From Cryomorphaceae bacterium (lineage in GTDB: Bacteria > Bacteroidota > Bacteroidia > Flavobacteriales > Schleiferiaceae): a stretch of DNA of 27,210 nucleotides. Both the position numbers and the translations under genes were made by a program. Positions 25,498 to 27,210 of the stretch are shown here, piece after piece; positions within the stretch are counted from its first letter, which is position 1; every line of letters starts with the position of its first letter. The notes under the pieces were generated by a model, which ran no database searches, was not told where the DNA came from, and worked only from the letters and a program-made list of their open reading frames with translations. The DNA lies in the NCBI GenBank assembly GCA_013205365.1, contig JABMNC010000049.1, positions 1 to 27,210 on the forward strand, read 5' to 3'.

Positions 25498-26987
25498 TGA
25501 AGACGAATTACTTTTCTTTGATTGCAGCGGGCACTTTGGCCCTGTCGAGCTGCGGACGCGATTTTTTGAACGTGGACCCCATTGGTCGCGAACTTGAAAT
25601 CAACTACTACCAGAATTCAGGTCAGGCCTACGAAGCCTTGGTAAGCGTTTATGACGTGCTCCAGTGGAACGATCAGACGGGATACTCGGTAATGTACCTG
25701 CTTCAAACCATAGCCTCAGACGACTGCCATGCCGGCGGCAGCGACGCTAGCGACCAGCCCGCATTCGTAGCCTACGACAACTTCACGCTCAACCCCAACC
25801 TGGGGCCGCAAGCGGGCCTTTGGCGCAAAAACTACCGCGGGATCTACCGAGCCAACCTTTTTCTTGAAAAAATTGAGGGGGTACCTGGAGTTACCGACGA
25901 GTTTGTGCTCCGCACCAGCTCAGAGGCTAAGTACCTGCGCGCCTTCTTCTACCTCGACCTGCTTCGCTTGTTTGGTTCGGTGCCCTTGATCACTAAAACA
26001 CTGAGTCCTCAGGAGTACTACGAAGTGACCATGGCCACTCCCGAAGAAACCTTCGCCCAAATTGAATCAGACCTACTGGCCGCTATTCCCAACCTGCCTT
26101 TGGAAGTTGGAGGTTCCGAAAAAGGCCGCGTAACTCAGGGTGCCGCCAAGGCCCTTCTTGCCCGTGGCTACCTGTACATGAACGTGAAAATGGATCAGGT
26201 TGCCCAGCTGACCGAGGAGGTTATTCAATCCAATGCCTACTCTCTGACGCCCAACTTTGCGGACATTTTTACCCGGGCGCAAGAGCACGGGGTCGAGAGT
26301 GTCTTTGAAATCGCCTATTCCGAGAACTCTACCGTGGGTTGGGAAGTTTTTGGCAGCGGCTACGGCGAAGGCAACGTGGGCGTTCAGATGTGCGGAATGC
26401 GCGACTTTGACGGCCCCGTTTACTCTCCAGGCTGGGGCTTTGCTCCAGTGAGCCAGGAACTCTATGATGCAATGGCCGGAGATCCGCGCCGCGCCTCTAC
26501 CATTATTGCTGCCGACTCTCTTGCCGGAGCGAGCTACGACCCCGGCTTTCAAAACACTGGATTTTTTGTCTACAAGTACGCGCCCCGAAAGGAAGCACTC
26601 TCGGCCGACGGAGAGCCCGCACTCAATTGGGGCACGAACGTGCGCTCGATTCGCTACGCAGACGTTTTGCTTATGGCAGCTGAAGGCCTAGCGCGAAGCG
26701 GCGGCAGCGAATCAACCGCACGCGGCTACCTCAACCAAGTCCGCCTGCGAGCCGGACTGCAACCCATTCAGGCCAGCGGAGCTGCCCTGCTCGATGCCAT
26801 TGCACTAGAGCGACGCTTGGAACTTGCCACCGAAGGCCATCGCTTCTTTGACCTGGTCCGCACGGGCAAGGCCGCCGAAGTCCTAGGGTCTAAGGGCTAC
26901 CAAAGTCCCAAGCACCAATGGCTACCCATACCACAAACCGAACTGGACGCCGCACAGGGCGCACTAACGCAAAACCCCAACTACTGA
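25497..26987 (+). CDS. SusD/RagB-type substrate-binding lipoprotein
   Basis: A 496-residue surface lipoprotein with lipobox ALSSC and lipidation at Cys19. After CGRDFLNVDP comes the SusD fold of helical TPR-like units: GQAYEALVSVYDVLQW, FYLDLLRLFGSVPLIT, AAKALLARGYLYMNV, and the C-terminal signatures IRYADVLLMAAEGLARSG, YLNQVRLRAGL, LERRLELATEGHRFFDLVRTGKA and WLPIPQTELD. It caps the SusC channel and binds glycan at the cell surface. The start overlaps the susC stop by one base, and its own stop overlaps the next gene's start (TGATG), so the three genes form a translationally coupled operon. Confidence 0.96.
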   Translation: MKTNYFSLIAAGTLALSSCGRDFLNVDPIGRELEINYYQNSGQAYEALVSVYDVLQWNDQTGYSVMYLLQTIASDDCHAGGSDASDQPAFVAYDNFTLNPNLGPQAGLWRKNYRGIYRANLFLEKIEGVPGVTDEFVLRTSSEAKYLRAFFYLDLLRLFGSVPLITKTLSPQEYYEVTMATPEETFAQIESDLLAAIPNLPLEVGGSEKGRVTQGAAKALLARGYLYMNVKMDQVAQLTEEVIQSNAYSLTPNFADIFTRAQEHGVESVFEIAYSENSTVGWEVFGSGYGEGNVGVQMCGMRDFDGPVYSPGWGFAPVSQELYDAMAGDPRRASTIIAADSLAGASYDPGFQNTGFFVYKYAPRKEALSADGEPALNWGTNVRSIRYADVLLMAAEGLARSGGSESTARGYLNQVRLRAGLQPIQASGAALLDAIALERRLELATEGHRFFDLVRTGKAAEVLGSKGYQSPKHQWLPIPQTELDAAQGALTQNPNY

Positions 26988-27210
26988 TGAAGACGATTGC
27001 CCGATTTTTATCGCTAGCCCTGCTAGCGGCCTTTGCTGCCTGCCAACCCTTTGAGGAAGACAAAACTCCGCTTGGCGCTTTGCCAGCGGCTTCGTTCACA
27101 GTAACCATGATCGATTCCAACACCGTACAGCTTCAAAGTACGGCCACTGGTGAGCCCTTTATGTACCGCTGGGAGGTTTCTAACGGCGCCCTTGCCGAGG
27201 GAGCCGAAGC
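26987..27210 (+). CDS. PKD-like lipoprotein, 3' end outside window
   Basis: The frame is open from the ATG at 26987 to the right edge (74 codons plus 2 bases). It begins with a lipoprotein signal peptide (MKTIARFLSLALLAAFAAC, lipidation at Cys19), followed by QPFEED; acidic residues soon after the Cys fit surface export in Bacteroidota. The next stretch (ASFTVTMIDSNTVQLQST and YRWEVSNG) resembles the start of a PKD or Ig-like domain. In family terms, SusC, SusD, then a PKD lipoprotein occurs in laminarin and related PULs, often with a GH16 enzyme downstream, but that is only a suggestion because the rest is missing. It could also be a SusE/F-like surface glycan-binding protein. Confidence 0.8.
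   Translation, partial: MKTIARFLSLALLAAFAACQPFEEDKTPLGALPAASFTVTMIDSNTVQLQSTATGEPFMYRWEVSNGALAEGAE

Noticed and set aside
1..27210. Defence island, prophage, integron or transposon
   Set aside because: No transposase, integrase, phage structural gene, restriction or nuclease gene was seen, and nearly all coding space is assigned to metabolic or envelope proteins.

Overview
This window is a stretch of ordinary chromosome from a GC-rich member of the Bacteroidota, probably Flavobacteriales. The evidence is a SusC/SusD pair, a type IX secretion (T9SS) sorting domain, an HU-CCDC81/SPOR protein, TAnnTTTG-type -7 promoter elements, little sign of Shine-Dalgarno sites, and a DUF6427-like/DUF6341-like/purD neighbourhood that I recall from flavobacteria. 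I see no CRISPR array, rRNA or tRNA gene, transposase or phage gene. No gap between genes exceeds 300 bases; the longest (22138-22383) is an AT-rich divergent promoter region.

Layout. 1-1277 (minus): tadA, then a metallo-beta-lactamase-fold hydrolase cut by the left edge, joined by an ATGA overlap. 1326-4858 (plus): aspS and a CLC chloride transporter with CBS domains, again joined by ATGA. 4992-9536 (plus): a 1514-residue secreted Asp-box propeller protein with a T9SS C-terminal domain, ended by a perfectly palindromic terminator. 9664-13850 (minus): a Trp-rich, Lys-poor lamin-tail-domain protein, then an agmatinase-family ureohydrolase and purQ. 13893-17987 (plus): asd, an outer-membrane TonB-dependent receptor and a lipoprotein-type MsrA. 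18085-19748 (plus): an HU-CCDC81/TM/SPOR protein and an acyl-CoA thioesterase. 19728-22137: a DUF6427-like membrane protein (minus), a 55-residue membrane protein (plus) and purD (minus). 22384-27210 (plus): susC, susD and the start of a PKD-like lipoprotein, the front end of a polysaccharide utilisation locus (PUL) whose enzymes lie beyond the right edge.

How the genes fit together. Most are independent housekeeping functions (tRNA charging and editing, purine synthesis, aspartate-family amino acids, methionine repair) between cell-envelope genes. The clearest functional unit is the susC-susD-lipoprotein operon, with translationally coupled junctions. The compact organisation recurs: several overlaps are ATGA, GTGA or TAATG, and six starts have a -7-like element ending only 4-5 bases before the start codon, which suggests leaderless or nearly leaderless transcripts.

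I did not find a clearly new defence or mobile system. The most unusual items are two adjacent 27-base GC-rich hairpins inside the lamin-tail gene, that gene's composition, the close promoter/start spacing (including a purQ promoter inside the upstream gene's last codons), and the HU-to-SPOR fusion.
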